From Luteimonas terrae (GTDB lineage Bacteria; Pseudomonadota; Gammaproteobacteria; Xanthomonadales; Xanthomonadaceae): 64,000 nt of DNA. The notes under the pieces were generated by a model. The model ran no database searches, was not told the origin of the DNA, and saw nothing but the letters and a program-made list of their open reading frames with translations. Each line of letters begins with the position of its first letter. The stretch's first letter is position 1. Location: positions 124,001-188,000 of the forward strand of contig NZ_SMTG01000005.1 in the NCBI RefSeq assembly GCF_004358165.1. The letters run 5' to 3'. This document shows positions 38,775 through 50,327 of the stretch, piece after piece. A program made the translations under genes and the position numbers.

Positions 38775-40397
38775 TCAGCCTCGAAGCAAAGTCCGCCGCG
38801 CAGCCAGCGTGACCCGGAAGCAGGCGCCGCCACCGGGCACCGCGACATATTCGAGATGCGCTTCGTTCGCCCGGCACAGTTCGTGAGCGATGTAGAGACC
38901 CAGCCCGGTGCCGCTTTCGGAGGTCGTGAAGAACGGCCGGAACAGTTGGGCCGCGACCGCGTCCGGAATGCCGGGGCCGCGGTCGAGCACGCCGAGGGTC
39001 GGGCACTCGCCTTCCTGTTCGATGCGCAGCGTGATGCGGGCCGGTTCGCCGGGCATGCGGCCGTAGCGCACTGCGTTGTTGACCAGGGCGGTCAGCACCT
39101 GCTGCAGATGGCGCGGGTCGAAGATCGCGCGCAGCGTGGGCTCCTCGCAGGCGACCTTCAGCTCCGCGTTTTCCTCGGTGACGATCAGCCGGTAGTCCTG
39201 CACGAACGCGTTCGCGGCGGCGACCAGATCGACGTGTTCCGGACGCGCGCGTTCGCGACGGGCGAGGCCGAGGACGCTTTCGACGATGCCGTTCGTGCGC
39301 ACGCACTGCTGGTGGATGATCTGCAGCAGGCGGCGGTCGGCCTCGCCGACCTGGTCGGATTCCTCCAGCAGCTGGGTCGCGTAGCTGATGGCCGCCAGCG
39401 GATTGCGGATCTCGTGGGCGAGGCTGGCCGAGAACCGGCCCATCGTCGCCAGCGTCAGCGACTCGGCCCGGCGCGACACCAGCGAAGTGTCGTCGAGGAA
39501 AACCAGCGTGCTGTCGCTCTCGGCCAGCAGGCGCACGAAGCGTGGCATCACGTCGGTGTGTTCGCGCAGGGTCAATGGCGCGCTGTCGATGCTGCCGCTG
39601 CGCAGCCATTCGGCGAGGCGCATCGCAAGCGGCGGCGCCAGTTGCGAGAGGGTTCGGCCGTGCAGCCCGTCCTCGCCAGGGGTTCCGGTGTCGCCGATCA
39701 GCGCCATCGCCGCTTCGTTGGTCAGGCGGATGTGGCCGGTGCCGTCGACCAGCAGCACGCCGGTCTGCATGCGGCGGATGATCAGCTCGTTGATCTCGGC
39801 GAGATTCGCCGCCTCTGCGCCGCGGCGGTCGGCCAGTGCCTGGGTTTCGCGGACCTGGGTACCGAGCTGGCGCGTCAGCGATGCGGCGGCGAAGAAGCCC
39901 AGGCCGAACATCAGCATCTCGGCAAACGGGCGATCGAACGTGCCGGTGCCGAACAGTCCGACGATGCGCTCGGCCAGCAGCGCCAGCGACGCCGCGGCCG
40001 CGATCAGCAGGCTGCTGCGGAAGGTCACGAACAGTGAAGCCGCGCCGATGTTGAACAGCAGCAGCATCGCCACGCCCGGGGCGACTTCCGGAATCGCGTA
40101 GGTAATGAGCGTGGCGACGAGAATGTCGACCCCGACGCCCACTACCGCGTGGCCGGGGTAGTTGCCACGCGCCCTGCGGGCATGCAGCAACAGGCCGACC
40201 GAGGCGACCAGATAGCCGATGCTGACCGAGACCGCGACCGGCTGGTCGGCAATGTCCCCGAGCGTCGCGCCCCACGGACTGAACACCAGCAGCGCCAGCA
40301 ACGCCGCTTCCAGCACCCTGTAGAGCGCGAACAGCGACAGTTCGCGCTGCAGCAGCGATGGCGGATGCGTGGAGGCTGCAAGCAGGGGCACGGACAC
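38775..40397 (-). CDS. pilS: Sensor histidine kinase PilS
   Basis: PilS is the inner membrane kinase partner of PilR that monitors pilin levels in Pseudomonas. The 540-residue protein has six membrane helices (about 20-175), a PAS-like domain (about 200-310), the phospho-acceptor H-box SLAHEIRNPLAAIS (about 335), and the ATPase N-box NNAVRYG, G1 box DRGPGIP and G2 box GTGLGLYIAH. The start is GTG at 40397. It is divergent from sucC. Confidence 0.92.
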   Translation of the reverse strand: MSVPLLAASTHPPSLLQRELSLFALYRVLEAALLALLVFSPWGATLGDIADQPVAVSVSIGYLVASVGLLLHARRARGNYPGHAVVGVGVDILVATLITYAIPEVAPGVAMLLLFNIGAASLFVTFRSSLLIAAAASLALLAERIVGLFGTGTFDRPFAEMLMFGLGFFAAASLTRQLGTQVRETQALADRRGAEAANLAEINELIIRRMQTGVLLVDGTGHIRLTNEAAMALIGDTGTPGEDGLHGRTLSQLAPPLAMRLAEWLRSGSIDSAPLTLREHTDVMPRFVRLLAESDSTLVFLDDTSLVSRRAESLTLATMGRFSASLAHEIRNPLAAISYATQLLEESDQVGEADRRLLQIIHQQCVRTNGIVESVLGLARRERARPEHVDLVAAANAFVQDYRLIVTEENAELKVACEEPTLRAIFDPRHLQQVLTALVNNAVRYGRMPGEPARITLRIEQEGECPTLGVLDRGPGIPDAVAAQLFRPFFTTSESGTGLGLYIAHELCRANEAHLEYVAVPGGGACFRVTLAARRTLLRG

Positions 40398-40519
40398 GTT
40401 CCGTCGGACCGGTGGCGCGAGTATAGGCCGCGGCGTCGGGGGAGCCAGTCGGCTGGGGCAAGACTGCCAGGCGCGCGCTCGGCGGAATGCACCGTCTCTC
40501 GACGCCGAGGCTCCCGGTT

Positions 40520-40548
40520 TTGCCCGCCGCCCCGGTCTGGGCGAGAAT
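40520..40548 (+). promoter_or_regulatory. Candidate promoter of sucC-sucD
   Basis: TTGCCC (40520-40525), 17 bases, GAGAAT (40543-40548), about 80 bases before the sucC start in the pilS-sucC divergent gap. Consensus match is moderate. Confidence 0.4.
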
Positions 40549-40627
40549 AGCGGACCCCCGTCGACCCGCCACGCCTGCGCGTGGCCCGCCGGCTGGCGGC
40601 TTATTCCTTTCCGTACACGGACCCCAC

Positions 40628-41788
40628 ATGAACTTCCACGAGTACCAGGCGAAGCAGTTGTTTGCCGATTTCGGCATCCCCGTGCCGGCCGGACGCGTTG
40701 CGTCCAGCGCCGACGAAGCAGTCGAAGCGGCCCAGTCCCTGGGCGATGGCCCCTGGATGGTCAAGGCCCAGATCCATGCGGGCGGCCGCGGCAAGGCCGG
40801 CGGCGTGAAGTTCTGCAAGACCACCGACGACGTCAAGACCGCGGCCGGCAACATGATCGGCACGAAGATGGCGACCTACCAGTCGGCCGGTGTCGCGCTG
40901 CCGATCAGCCAGGTGCTGGTGACCACCGCCGGCGAGATCGTCAAGGAACTCTATCTGTCGGTGCTGGTCGACCGCGACTCGCGCGCGATCACCTACATCG
41001 TCTCCAGCGAGGGTGGCGTGGACATCGAGCAGGTGGCCGCCGAGACCCCGGAGAAGATCCACTCGCTGACCGTCGATTTCGTCGAAGGCTTCCAGCCGTA
41101 CCAGGGCCGCGACATCGGCTTCAAGATGGGCCTGACCGCGAAGCAGTCGAACCAGCTCGCCGGCATCATGGGCGGCCTGTACAAGCTGTTCAACGCGAAG
41201 GATCTGGCGCTGGTCGAGCTCAACCCGCTCGCCATCCTCGACGACCAGAACCTCTACGCGCTCGACGGCAAGGTCAACTCCGACGACAACGCGACCTTCC
41301 GCCACAAGGATCTCGCCGCCATGCGTGACACCACGCAGGAAGACGAGGCCGAAGTGCGTGCCAGCCAGTTCGATCTGAACTACGTGACCATGGACGGCAA
41401 CATCGGCTGCATGGTCAACGGCGCAGGCTTGGCCATGGCGACGATGGACGTGATCTCGCTCAACGGCGGTTCGCCGGCGAACTTCCTCGACGTGGGCGGC
41501 GGTGCGACCAAGGAGCGCGTGACCGAGGCGTTCAAGCTGATCCTGTCCTCGGACAAGGTCAAGGCGATCTTCGTCAACATCTTCGGCGGCATCGTCCGCT
41601 GCGACATGATCGCCGAGGGCATCATCGCCGCGGTCAAGGAAGTGGACGTCAAGGTGCCGGTCGTGGTGCGTCTGGAAGGCACGAACGTCGAAGCGGGCAA
41701 GCAGCTGCTCGCCGACTCGGGCCTGGCGATCACCCCGGCCGACGACATCAACGACGGCGCCAAGAAGGTCGTCGCGGCCGCCGCCTGA
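40628..41788 (+). CDS. sucC: Succinyl-CoA synthetase beta subunit
   Basis: With SucD it converts succinyl-CoA to succinate while making ATP or GTP in the TCA cycle. The 386-residue ATP-grasp protein begins [16 protein letters not shown]. It carries [19 protein letters not shown], and late [12 protein letters not shown] and RLEGTN motifs; the E. coli protein has 388 residues. ATG 40628 is chosen; the open frame extends 47 codons upstream without family sequence. A 173-base gap with two hairpins separates it from sucD. Confidence 0.97.
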   Translation: MNFHEYQAKQLFADFGIPVPAGRVASSADEAVEAAQSLGDGPWMVKAQIHAGGRGKAGGVKFCKTTDDVKTAAGNMIGTKMATYQSAGVALPISQVLVTTAGEIVKELYLSVLVDRDSRAITYIVSSEGGVDIEQVAAETPEKIHSLTVDFVEGFQPYQGRDIGFKMGLTAKQSNQLAGIMGGLYKLFNAKDLALVELNPLAILDDQNLYALDGKVNSDDNATFRHKDLAAMRDTTQEDEAEVRASQFDLNYVTMDGNIGCMVNGAGLAMATMDVISLNGGSPANFLDVGGGATKERVTEAFKLILSSDKVKAIFVNIFGGIVRCDMIAEGIIAAVKEVDVKVPVVVRLEGTNVEAGKQLLADSGLAITPADDINDGAKKVVAAAA

Positions 41789-41827
41789 TTTTACTGGCGA
41801 CGACAGGCCTCGACGCCGGAGTCCAAG

Positions 41828-41864
41828 CCCCTTGCGTCAAGGGGCGGCATCGCGAAAGCGATGC
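41828..41864 (+). repeat. Tandem hairpins between sucC and sucD
   Basis: CCCCTTG/CAAGGGG (41828-41844, loop CGT) is followed two bases later by GCATCGC/GCGATGC (41847-41864) capped by a GAAA tetraloop. They lie inside the operon and have no T-run, so they are more likely mRNA-stabilising or repeat elements than terminators. Confidence 0.6.
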
Positions 41865-41961
41865 GGGGTTCCGGAGAGATGGCGCAAGCAGCGTTCCGTG
41901 AAGCGGGACGCGGCGCCGGCCCGAAGTCGCACAACCCACAGATAGCGAAGGACTCAAACGA

Positions 41962-42834
41962 ATGTCCGTTTTGATCGGCAAGAACACGAAGGTGATCGTG
42001 CAGGGCTTCACCGGCCAGCAGGGCACCTTCCATGCGACCCAGATGGTCGAGTACGGCACCCAGGTCGTCGGCGGCGTCACGCCGGGCAAGGGTGGCACCA
42101 CCCACATCAACCTGCCGGTGTTCAACACCGTGCGCGAGGCCGTCGATGCCACCGGCGCCGACGCGTCGGTGATCTACGTCCCGCCGCCGTTCGCGGCCGA
42201 CGCGATCCTCGAAGCGGCTGCGGCCGGCATTAAGGTCATCGTCTGCATCACCGAAGGCATCCCGGTGCTCGACATGCTGCGCGTCAAGAACGTGCTCAAG
42301 TCGCACCCGGACGTGGTGCTGGTCGGCCCGAACTGCCCCGGCATCATCACCCCGGGCGAGTGCAAGATCGGCATCATGCCGGGCCACATCCATACACCGG
42401 GCAAGATCGGCATCGTCTCGCGTTCGGGCACGCTGACCTATGAAGCGGTCAAGCAGACCACGGCCGCGGGTCTGGGCCAGTCGACCGTCATCGGCATCGG
42501 CGGCGACCCGATCAACGGCCTGAACTTCGTCGACTGCCTCAAGCTGTTCAACGAAGACCCGCAGACGTTGGGCATCATCATGGTCGGCGAGATCGGCGGC
42601 GCGGCGGAAGAGGCCGGCGCGGAATACATCAAGAACCACGTCAAGAAGCCGGTCGTCGGCTTCATCGCCGGTGCGTCGGCCCCTCCGGGCAAGCGCATGG
42701 GCCACGCCGGCGCGATCGCGTCGGGTGGTTCGGGCACGGCCGAAGGCAAGTTCAAGGCGATGGAAGCGGCGGGCGTGAAGACCGTCCGTTCGCCGGGTGA
42801 CCTCGGCGCGGCGATCGCCTCGCTGGTCAAGTAA
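41962..42834 (+). CDS. sucD: Succinyl-CoA synthetase alpha subunit
   Basis: The 290-residue subunit binds CoA and carries the phosphorylated histidine. Visible are the N-terminal [11 protein letters not shown]oA-binding segment, the CITEGIPV stretch, [21 protein letters not shown] and the phospho-histidine motif GHAGAI. A GCGAAGGA ribosome binding site precedes ATG 41962. It follows sucC and ends in a strong terminator. Confidence 0.97.
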   Translation: MSVLIGKNTKVIVQGFTGQQGTFHATQMVEYGTQVVGGVTPGKGGTTHINLPVFNTVREAVDATGADASVIYVPPPFAADAILEAAAAGIKVIVCITEGIPVLDMLRVKNVLKSHPDVVLVGPNCPGIITPGECKIGIMPGHIHTPGKIGIVSRSGTLTYEAVKQTTAAGLGQSTVIGIGGDPINGLNFVDCLKLFNEDPQTLGIIMVGEIGGAAEEAGAEYIKNHVKKPVVGFIAGASAPPGKRMGHAGAIASGGSGTAEGKFKAMEAAGVKTVRSPGDLGAAIASLVK

Positions 42835-42858
42835 GTCGCGCTTTTACGGGTGACTGGG

Positions 42859-42884
42859 AAAGGCCGCCTTCGGGCGGCCTTTTT
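42859..42884 (+). terminator. Intrinsic terminator after sucD
   Basis: AAAGGCCGCC pairs with GGCGGCCTTT over a TTCG tetraloop, followed by more T. Stable tetraloop and U-run are typical. Confidence 0.9.
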
Positions 42885-42967
42885 CGTGGGCGGGATCCGT
42901 CGGCGCATGCAGGACCGTTGCGGTGCGCGGCTATGATGGGAGCCCCGCTTTTCGCGTGTATCCCGAC

Positions 42968-44605
42968 ATGACCGATCCGCTGCGCATCGCACTCGCCCAG
43001 TTCGACTTTCCGGTCGGTGACGTCGGCGGCAACGCCGAGCGCATCGCGCAGATGATCGTGCAGGCGCGCGACGAATTCGGCGCGCGCGTGGTGGTGTTTC
43101 CCGAGCTCGCGATCAGCGGCTATCCGCCTGAAGACCTGCTCATGCGCCCCGGCTTCCTGGTCGACTGCGAGGCGGCGCTGATGCAGATCGCCAAGGACGT
43201 GCACGGCATCGTCGCGGTGGTGGGCTGGCCGGAATCGGCGGGCAGCGTGCTCTACAACTCGGCCAGCGTGCTGCGCGACCGCAAGCTCGAGCGTACCTAT
43301 CGCAAGCGCGAACTGCCGAATTACAACGTGTTCGACGAGCGCCGCTACTTCCATGTCGATCCCGATGGCGGTTCGTGCGTCGTGGAGGTCGATGGGGTGC
43401 AGGTGGGCGTGCTGGTCTGCGAGGACCTGTGGTTCCCCGAGCCGCTCGACGACACTGCGCGGCTCGGCGCCCAGGTTGCAGTGGTGCCGAACGCCTCGCC
43501 CTACGAGCGCGGCAAGCACCGGCAGCGCGACGCGCTGCTGGCCGAGCGCACGCGTGAAAGCGGGGTGGCGTTGGCCTACGTCAACGTGGTGGGCGGGCAG
43601 GACGCGCTGGTGTTCGACGGCGCCTCGGTCGTGGCCGACGGCGACGGCACCGTGCACCCGGCTGCGGTCGCGTTCGACGACCAGTGGCTGGTCGTGGATT
43701 TCGACCCGGCCACGCGCGCGTTCTCGCCGGTGCTGTGGGTCGATGATGGCGACGAAAGCGTCGACGCGCTCGCCTGGCGTGCGGTGGTGCGCGGCACGCG
43801 CGACTACTGCGTCAAGAACGGCTTCTCCAAGGCATGGGTGGGCCTGTCGGGCGGCATCGATTCGTCGGTGGTGCTGTCGATGGCGGTCGACGCGCTGGGC
43901 GCGGAAAACGTCACGGCGGTGCGCCTGCCCTCTCGCTACACCGCCGACCTCAGCAACGACCTCGCCGCCGAACAGTGCGAGGCACTGGGTGTGCGGATGT
44001 TGACGATTCCGATCGAAGCGCCGTTCCAGGGCTTTCTCGATGCCCTCGAAGATGCGTTCGAAGGCAAGGCGGTCGATCTTGCCGAAGAGAACCTGCAGTC
44101 GCGCACGCGCGGGGCGATCATGATGGCGCTGTCGAACAAGCATGGCGGCCTGCTGCTGACCACCGGCAACAAGAGCGAGTACGCCGTCGGCTACGCGACC
44201 ATCTACGGCGACATGGCCGGCGGCTATGCGCCGATCAAGGACCTCTACAAGACCGAGGTCTTCGGCCTCGCCAAGTGGCGCAACACTGTGGGCGGCGCGC
44301 CGGTGATCCCGCCGGCGGTGATTGCCCGTCCGCCGTCGGCCGAGCTCCGGGCCAACCAGCTCGACCAGGATTCGTTGCCGCCCTACGACGTGCTCGACGC
44401 GATCCTGCGCCGCTATGTCGACCAAGAAGAATCGCGCGACGAGATCGTCGCCGCGGGTTTCGATGCGCAGGTCGTCGACCGGATGCTGCGACTGGTGCGG
44501 ATCAACGAGTGGAAGCGTCACCAGGCCGCGCCGGGCCCGAAGATCTCGCGGCGCGCGTTCGGGCGCGAACGGCGGTATCCGATCAGCAACCGGTATCCGG
44601 GGTGA
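42968..44605 (+). CDS. nadE: Glutamine-dependent NAD+ synthetase
   Basis: The enzyme amidates nicotinic acid adenine dinucleotide to NAD+, taking ammonia from glutamine. The 545-residue protein has an N-terminal nitrilase-type amidase domain (catalytic Glu in FPELAISGYPPEDL, Lys in RKRELPNYNVFDE, Cys in VLVCEDLWFP) and a C-terminal synthetase domain with the PP-loop SGGIDSS. ATG 42968 is used; a TATGAT box at 42932-42937 may be its -10 element. Both active sites look complete. Confidence 0.96.
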   Translation: MTDPLRIALAQFDFPVGDVGGNAERIAQMIVQARDEFGARVVVFPELAISGYPPEDLLMRPGFLVDCEAALMQIAKDVHGIVAVVGWPESAGSVLYNSASVLRDRKLERTYRKRELPNYNVFDERRYFHVDPDGGSCVVEVDGVQVGVLVCEDLWFPEPLDDTARLGAQVAVVPNASPYERGKHRQRDALLAERTRESGVALAYVNVVGGQDALVFDGASVVADGDGTVHPAAVAFDDQWLVVDFDPATRAFSPVLWVDDGDESVDALAWRAVVRGTRDYCVKNGFSKAWVGLSGGIDSSVVLSMAVDALGAENVTAVRLPSRYTADLSNDLAAEQCEALGVRMLTIPIEAPFQGFLDALEDAFEGKAVDLAEENLQSRTRGAIMMALSNKHGGLLLTTGNKSEYAVGYATIYGDMAGGYAPIKDLYKTEVFGLAKWRNTVGGAPVIPPAVIARPPSAELRANQLDQDSLPPYDVLDAILRRYVDQEESRDEIVAAGFDAQVVDRMLRLVRINEWKRHQAAPGPKISRRAFGRERRYPISNRYPG

Positions 44606-44642
44606 GGAGCGGGGGCGTTTCCGTGAGCCTCGAATATCTGCT

Positions 44643-44680
44643 CCTTCCCCCGCGTGCGGGGGAAGGCTGGGATGGGGGCG
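44643..44680 (+). repeat. Palindromic intergenic repeat, copy 2
   Basis: CCTTCCCCCGC and GCGGGGGAAGG form a hairpin followed by CTGGGATGGGGGC. It is the closest relative of copy 1 and faces copy 3 about 80 bases away. Confidence 0.7.
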
Positions 44681-44758
44681 ATTCTTCTCCTCGCGGATCT
44701 GGAGAACGTCAGTCCGGATTTCGATGCTTGTGGGCGACAGCACTACGATCTGACGGTT

Positions 44759-44800
44759 TGCCCCCACGCAACCCTCCCCCGCAAAGCGGGGGAGGGCTCC
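44759..44800 (-). repeat. Palindromic intergenic repeat, copy 3 (inverted)
   Basis: Read on the minus strand it gives CCCTCCCCCGC, a short loop, GCGGGGGAGGG and then a TTGCGTGGGGGC tail. With copy 2 it forms an inverted pair like a bacterial interspersed mosaic element. It lies right before dtd. Confidence 0.7.
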
Positions 44801-44816
44801 AAGTCGCGGGCTCGCC

Positions 44817-45254
44817 ATGCTCGCTCTGATCCAGCGCGTCTCGGAAGCCACCGTCCGCGTCGACGGCGAGGTCATCGGCCGGACCGGCCCCGGCCTGCTG
44901 GCACTGGTCGGTGTCGAGCCCGGCGACGGCGAGGCCCAGGTCGAACGCATGGCCAGCCGCCTGCTGGCCTACCGGGTTTTCAGCGACGCCGACGGCAGGA
45001 TGAACCTCTCGCTGGCCGACACCGGCGGCGGCCTGCTCCTGGTCAGCCAGTTCACCCTGGCGGCGGACACCCGCTCGGGCAACCGGCCGGGCTTCAGCAC
45101 CGCCGCCGCGCCAGCCGAGGCTGAACGGATCTTCGATGCGCTGGTGGCCGTCTGCGGCGCCCGTCACCCGGGGGTGGAAACCGGTCGCTTCGGTGCCCAT
45201 ATGGAGGTCAGCCTGGTCAACGACGGCCCGGTGACTTTCCTGCTCAGGGCGTGA
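44817..45254 (+). CDS. dtd: D-aminoacyl-tRNA deacylase
   Basis: It removes D-amino acids (and glycine) wrongly attached to tRNA. The 145-residue protein is full length and has the two family motifs SQFTLAAD and the Gly-Pro loop NDGPVTF that line the shared active site of the dimer. The gene starts at ATG 44817 immediately after repeat copy 3 and precedes rpoD. Confidence 0.95.
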   Translation: MLALIQRVSEATVRVDGEVIGRTGPGLLALVGVEPGDGEAQVERMASRLLAYRVFSDADGRMNLSLADTGGGLLLVSQFTLAADTRSGNRPGFSTAAAPAEAERIFDALVAVCGARHPGVETGRFGAHMEVSLVNDGPVTFLLRA

Positions 45255-45272
45255 TCCCGGCTGTGCAGGTGG

Positions 45273-45278
45273 TACAAT
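45273..45278 (+). promoter_or_regulatory. Candidate extended -10 promoter of rpoD
   Basis: TGG directly precedes TACAAT (45273-45278), an extended -10 arrangement, 31 bases before the rpoD ATG. No good -35 box is seen. Confidence 0.45.
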
Positions 45279-45308
45279 TACGGGTTCACTTTTCAAACGG
45301 TGCGCCAC

Positions 45309-47192
<1,884 letters not shown>

Positions 47193-47214
47193 GCGCGTCG
47201 CGTTCGAGACTCGG

Positions 47215-47241
47215 AAAAGCCCGCCGCACGGCGGGCTTTTT
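47215..47241 (+). terminator. Intrinsic terminator after rpoD
   Basis: AAAAGCCCGCCG (47215-47226) pairs perfectly with CGGCGGGCTTTT (47229-47240), followed by T. Confidence 0.9.
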
Positions 47242-47340
47242 CGTGTCCGGGCGGCCGCGCGAACCCGTACTGGGACCCACTTCGCGCGGCACCGCTCTCT
47301 CACCCGGCACGCGATCTGCGTTGCGCGTCGATCGTCTGCC

Positions 47341-47388
47341 AGAAGCCACCCCCGCGAGCGGAGGAAGGTTGGGTGGCAAACCGTCCGA
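47341..47388 (+). repeat. Palindromic intergenic repeat, copy 4 (degenerate)
   Basis: A decayed version of the hairpin (ACCCCCGCGAGCGGAGGAAGG) followed by GGGTGGCAAACCGTCCGAT. The AAACCGTC-GAT extension is also present, inverted, next to copy 3, so the element is longer than the hairpin. It lies between rpoD and the secretion cluster; nothing else is recognised between 47243 and 47522. Confidence 0.5.
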
Positions 47389-47522
47389 TGCACGCGTCGG
47401 CGCGGATGCGAATCCGTTTGATCGCGGCCTGTTCGCGCGGGCCTCGACCATGCGTGCGCCTGCAGCGCCTCTTCCGGGGCCAAGCGCTGTTCGATCTGCT
47501 AAAGGACTGCCCGGCGCAGCAT

Positions 47523-49289
47523 CTAGCCGGGCGCGCGCTCGACTTCGGATCTGACGGCCAGCGGTCGCTCCGTCCGCGTCGAGCGCGCTGCAGGCGCCGG
47601 GCCGGCCGCTGCGTCCGCATCGAGCGACAGCGGCGCGACCTCGACCCGCGGCAGCAACCGGCGCGTGAAATGACGGTCTTCGTAATAGCGGATCTTCCGG
47701 CAAAGCGCGGGCCAGGCCATGCCCTCGTACAGAATGATCTGGCGTTTCGGCCCCATCGCCTTGAGTTCCTGCGGCAGCATCAGCGCACGCTTCTCCAGCA
47801 CCTCGTTGTCCGACACGCCATGGCCGCGTCCGTGCGACCGCGTGCGGGCCCGCCGGCGCACGGTGGTGAAGCCGAGCATCTCGGAATAGTCGTTCGCATC
47901 CTGCTGTTCACGGGGCGCGTAGACGATCTGCAGCGCATGGTTGGTCAGGATGGTGCGCGAGAGCTCCTTGCCGTAGACCGCATCGAGTTGCGCCATCGAC
48001 TGCACGATCGGCAGCAGGCGCAGGTTGTAGCCGGCCATGTAGGCGACCGAGCGGGCGATGATGTCGACGCGGCCGATCGCGGTGAACTCGTCCATCAGCA
48101 GCAGGCACTGGTGGCGCAGCGACGGATCGTTCTGCGGCAGTACGCGGGTATTGACGTTGATCAGCTGGCTGAAGAACAGGTTCACGATCAGCCGGCTTTC
48201 GGCGAGTTTGTCCGGCTGGATGCCGACGTAGATCGTCATCCGCTTGCGGCGGACGTCGCGCAGGTCGAAGTCGTCGGCGCTGGTCGCGGCATCGAGCACC
48301 GGATTGAGCCAGGGATTGAGCGGCTCGCGGAACGTGCCGATGATCGATGCGAAGGTGACATCGGCCTGCGACAACAGCCCCGAGAACGCGGTTCTCGCCT
48401 GTGCACCGAGGAACGGGGCCGCGGCGAGCGCCTGCAGATGCTGCTTGAGATCGGCGCCGTTCCCGGACGCCAGCCGCAACACCGCGCCGAGTGTCGGACG
48501 CGCGCTGGCGGGGCGAGCATCGGCGAGTTCGAACAGGTACAGCGCGAAGGCGAGAAACGCGTTGCGCGCCTGACCGACCCAGAAGCGATCCTTGTCGTCG
48601 CCGTCCGGATACAGCATCGCGGCGATCGCCTGCAGGTCGGAGACCCGGAACGCGGGGTCGGCGGACACGTAGGTCAGTGGGTTCCAACGATGCGTGCGCC
48701 TGTCCTGCGCGAAGGGATTGAACAGATGGATCTGGTGGCCGATCGACGCACGCCAGCCGGACGTGAGATCGAAGTTCTCCTGCTTGATGTCAAGCACCAC
48801 GGCGGATTCGCGATAGTCGAGCAGGTTCGGAATCACCACGCCCACGCCCTTGCCCGAGCGCGTCGGCGCGGCGAGCACCACGAACTGCTGGCCCGGCAGC
48901 CGCAGCAGGCGTCCGCGGTGCCGGCCGACGACAATGCCGTCGGCCCCGCGACGCAGCAGACCGGCGCGGGCGAGATCCAGCAGACCGGCGAAATGCGCAC
49001 GGCCGTGGAGGTTGCGGTGGCTGCGCAGCTTGAACAGCATCACCAGCAGCGCCAGCCACACCAGCAGCACCAGTCCGAAGGCGATGCCGCCGGCGGTCCA
49101 GATCCGCCAGGCAAACGGCGCGACCTGCGGATGCGCCACCACGCGCGCATAGTCGATCCACGTACCGGGCCCGAGCGCCGATGTCTCGAGGCCCAGCAGC
49201 ATGAGGACAAGATAGCCGGCGAGGTACAGCGCGGCGATCACGGCCGCGACCGTGACGGCTCCTGCCGCGATCAGGCGCTCAGTCGACAT
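47523..49289 (-). CDS. virD4: T4SS coupling ATPase VirD4
   Basis: VirD4 delivers substrates to the type IV secretion channel. The 588-residue protein has two N-terminal membrane helices (about 8-33 and 65-88), the Walker A loop APTRSGKG (142-149), a Walker B LLLMDEFTAIG, and the conserved late EMLGFTTV and VYAPREQQ stretches of the TraG/VirD4 family. In antibacterial X-T4SSs this protein recognises effectors with an XVIPCD domain. ATG 49289 is chosen for its GGAG site; ATG 49307 is possible. It lies divergent from virB7, unlike a simple single operon. Confidence 0.9.
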   Translation of the reverse strand: MSTERLIAAGAVTVAAVIAALYLAGYLVLMLLGLETSALGPGTWIDYARVVAHPQVAPFAWRIWTAGGIAFGLVLLVWLALLVMLFKLRSHRNLHGRAHFAGLLDLARAGLLRRGADGIVVGRHRGRLLRLPGQQFVVLAAPTRSGKGVGVVIPNLLDYRESAVVLDIKQENFDLTSGWRASIGHQIHLFNPFAQDRRTHRWNPLTYVSADPAFRVSDLQAIAAMLYPDGDDKDRFWVGQARNAFLAFALYLFELADARPASARPTLGAVLRLASGNGADLKQHLQALAAAPFLGAQARTAFSGLLSQADVTFASIIGTFREPLNPWLNPVLDAATSADDFDLRDVRRKRMTIYVGIQPDKLAESRLIVNLFFSQLINVNTRVLPQNDPSLRHQCLLLMDEFTAIGRVDIIARSVAYMAGYNLRLLPIVQSMAQLDAVYGKELSRTILTNHALQIVYAPREQQDANDYSEMLGFTTVRRRARTRSHGRGHGVSDNEVLEKRALMLPQELKAMGPKRQIILYEGMAWPALCRKIRYYEDRHFTRRLLPRVEVAPLSLDADAAAGPAPAARSTRTERPLAVRSEVERAPG

Positions 49290-49331
49290 GGCGGGCTCCA
49301 TCCGCATCTCGACAACCGCCCGGCCGCGCGC

Positions 49332-49901
49332 TCACGGCTGGCCACGCCGGGTGTCGACGAGGACGTAATCCTCGTTGCCGGTCCACCGCGTGAGGCCGTC
49401 TTCGAGCTTGATGCAGGGACGGCCGTCGCAGGCCGTGATCGCGACCTGCTGCAATGCCTCCAGGACCTCGGCACGCACGCCCGCCATTTCGGCGCGCTCG
49501 AGATTCAGACGTGCGAGATATCCGGTCGCGCCCACGACCGCTACCGCACCCAGCGCCAGTGCGAGCAGGGCGCCACCGCCGAGCAGACGCGCGTGCGCGC
49601 CGAGGCCGGTCTGCGCATGGTCCAGTCGCGCAAGCAGATGCTCGAGCCGACCCGCGACGACCTCGGCACGGGCCGTCGTCGCGTCGAACTCGCCGGTCAG
49701 CGCATCGCGCACCGCTAATGTCGTCGCCTGCAGCAGTGCATCGCGTCCGGCTGCGATGTGCTCGGTCACGTGCGCTGCGGCCGTCTGCAGCGCGCCGGCA
49801 GCGTCGCGCTGGTCATCGGCGGCCTGCTCGCACTGACGCGTCAGATGCGCCGCCAGCAGCGCCGCATTCGCGACGAACTCGTCCATCTGCTCCCGATCCA
49901 T
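49332..49901 (-). CDS. Unknown membrane protein encoded with VirD4
   Basis: The 189-residue protein has no recognised family. It shows a long alanine-rich, probably helical or coiled N-terminal half (1-105), one membrane helix at about 107-130, and a C-terminal domain of about 55 residues with two cysteines (ACDGRPC) that may be disulfide-bonded. The orientation cannot be decided. The stop is 42 bases before the virD4 start on the same strand, so the two are probably co-transcribed and the protein may assist VirD4 or its substrates. Confidence 0.6.
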   Translation of the reverse strand: MDREQMDEFVANAALLAAHLTRQCEQAADDQRDAAGALQTAAAHVTEHIAAGRDALLQATTLAVRDALTGEFDATTARAEVVAGRLEHLLARLDHAQTGLGAHARLLGGGALLALALGAVAVVGATGYLARLNLERAEMAGVRAEVLEALQQVAITACDGRPCIKLEDGLTRWTGNEDYVLVDTRRGQP

Positions 49902-50327
49902 GGCGTTCGCAATCCCACGTCTGTGTGTTGACGAGGATGCGGGTTGAGGCTGCAGATTCCGGCGTGATTTCTCCGATGCGACAGGTCAGGGAATCACGCG
50001 CCGGAGTGCGGAGATCGTGTCACCGGATGTCGGCGAAGCGGCGAGAGCGCCCTGGCGTTCCGAGGGGCGGGATGCGTGGAACGGGCTGAAAAAGCAGGGG
50101 AATACACGCTTTTCCACGAGACGCAGAATGCGCTGCGCGACGGCCTGCCGATTGTCCGAAGACGCAACGGCGCAGCGTTGACGCTGATTTCCGGCCTCGA
50201 TTAGGTTCGGGCCGTCATCGCTCCGGGACGCCAGTGGCGCAGCCGGAACCTTCAGGGGACGCGCACGCTCGATCGTGGTTGAGCTGCAGAACGCAGACGG
50301 GTGTGCGCACATCGGGGATGGGTTGCC
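49902..50327. other. Divergent promoter region of the T4SS cluster
   Basis: No gene is recognised in these 426 bases. The region separates the minus-strand virD4 unit from the plus-strand virB7 operon and must hold promoters for both. I see no convincing -35/-10 pair and no clear pair of GTAAA boxes for CpxR. Confidence 0.4.
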
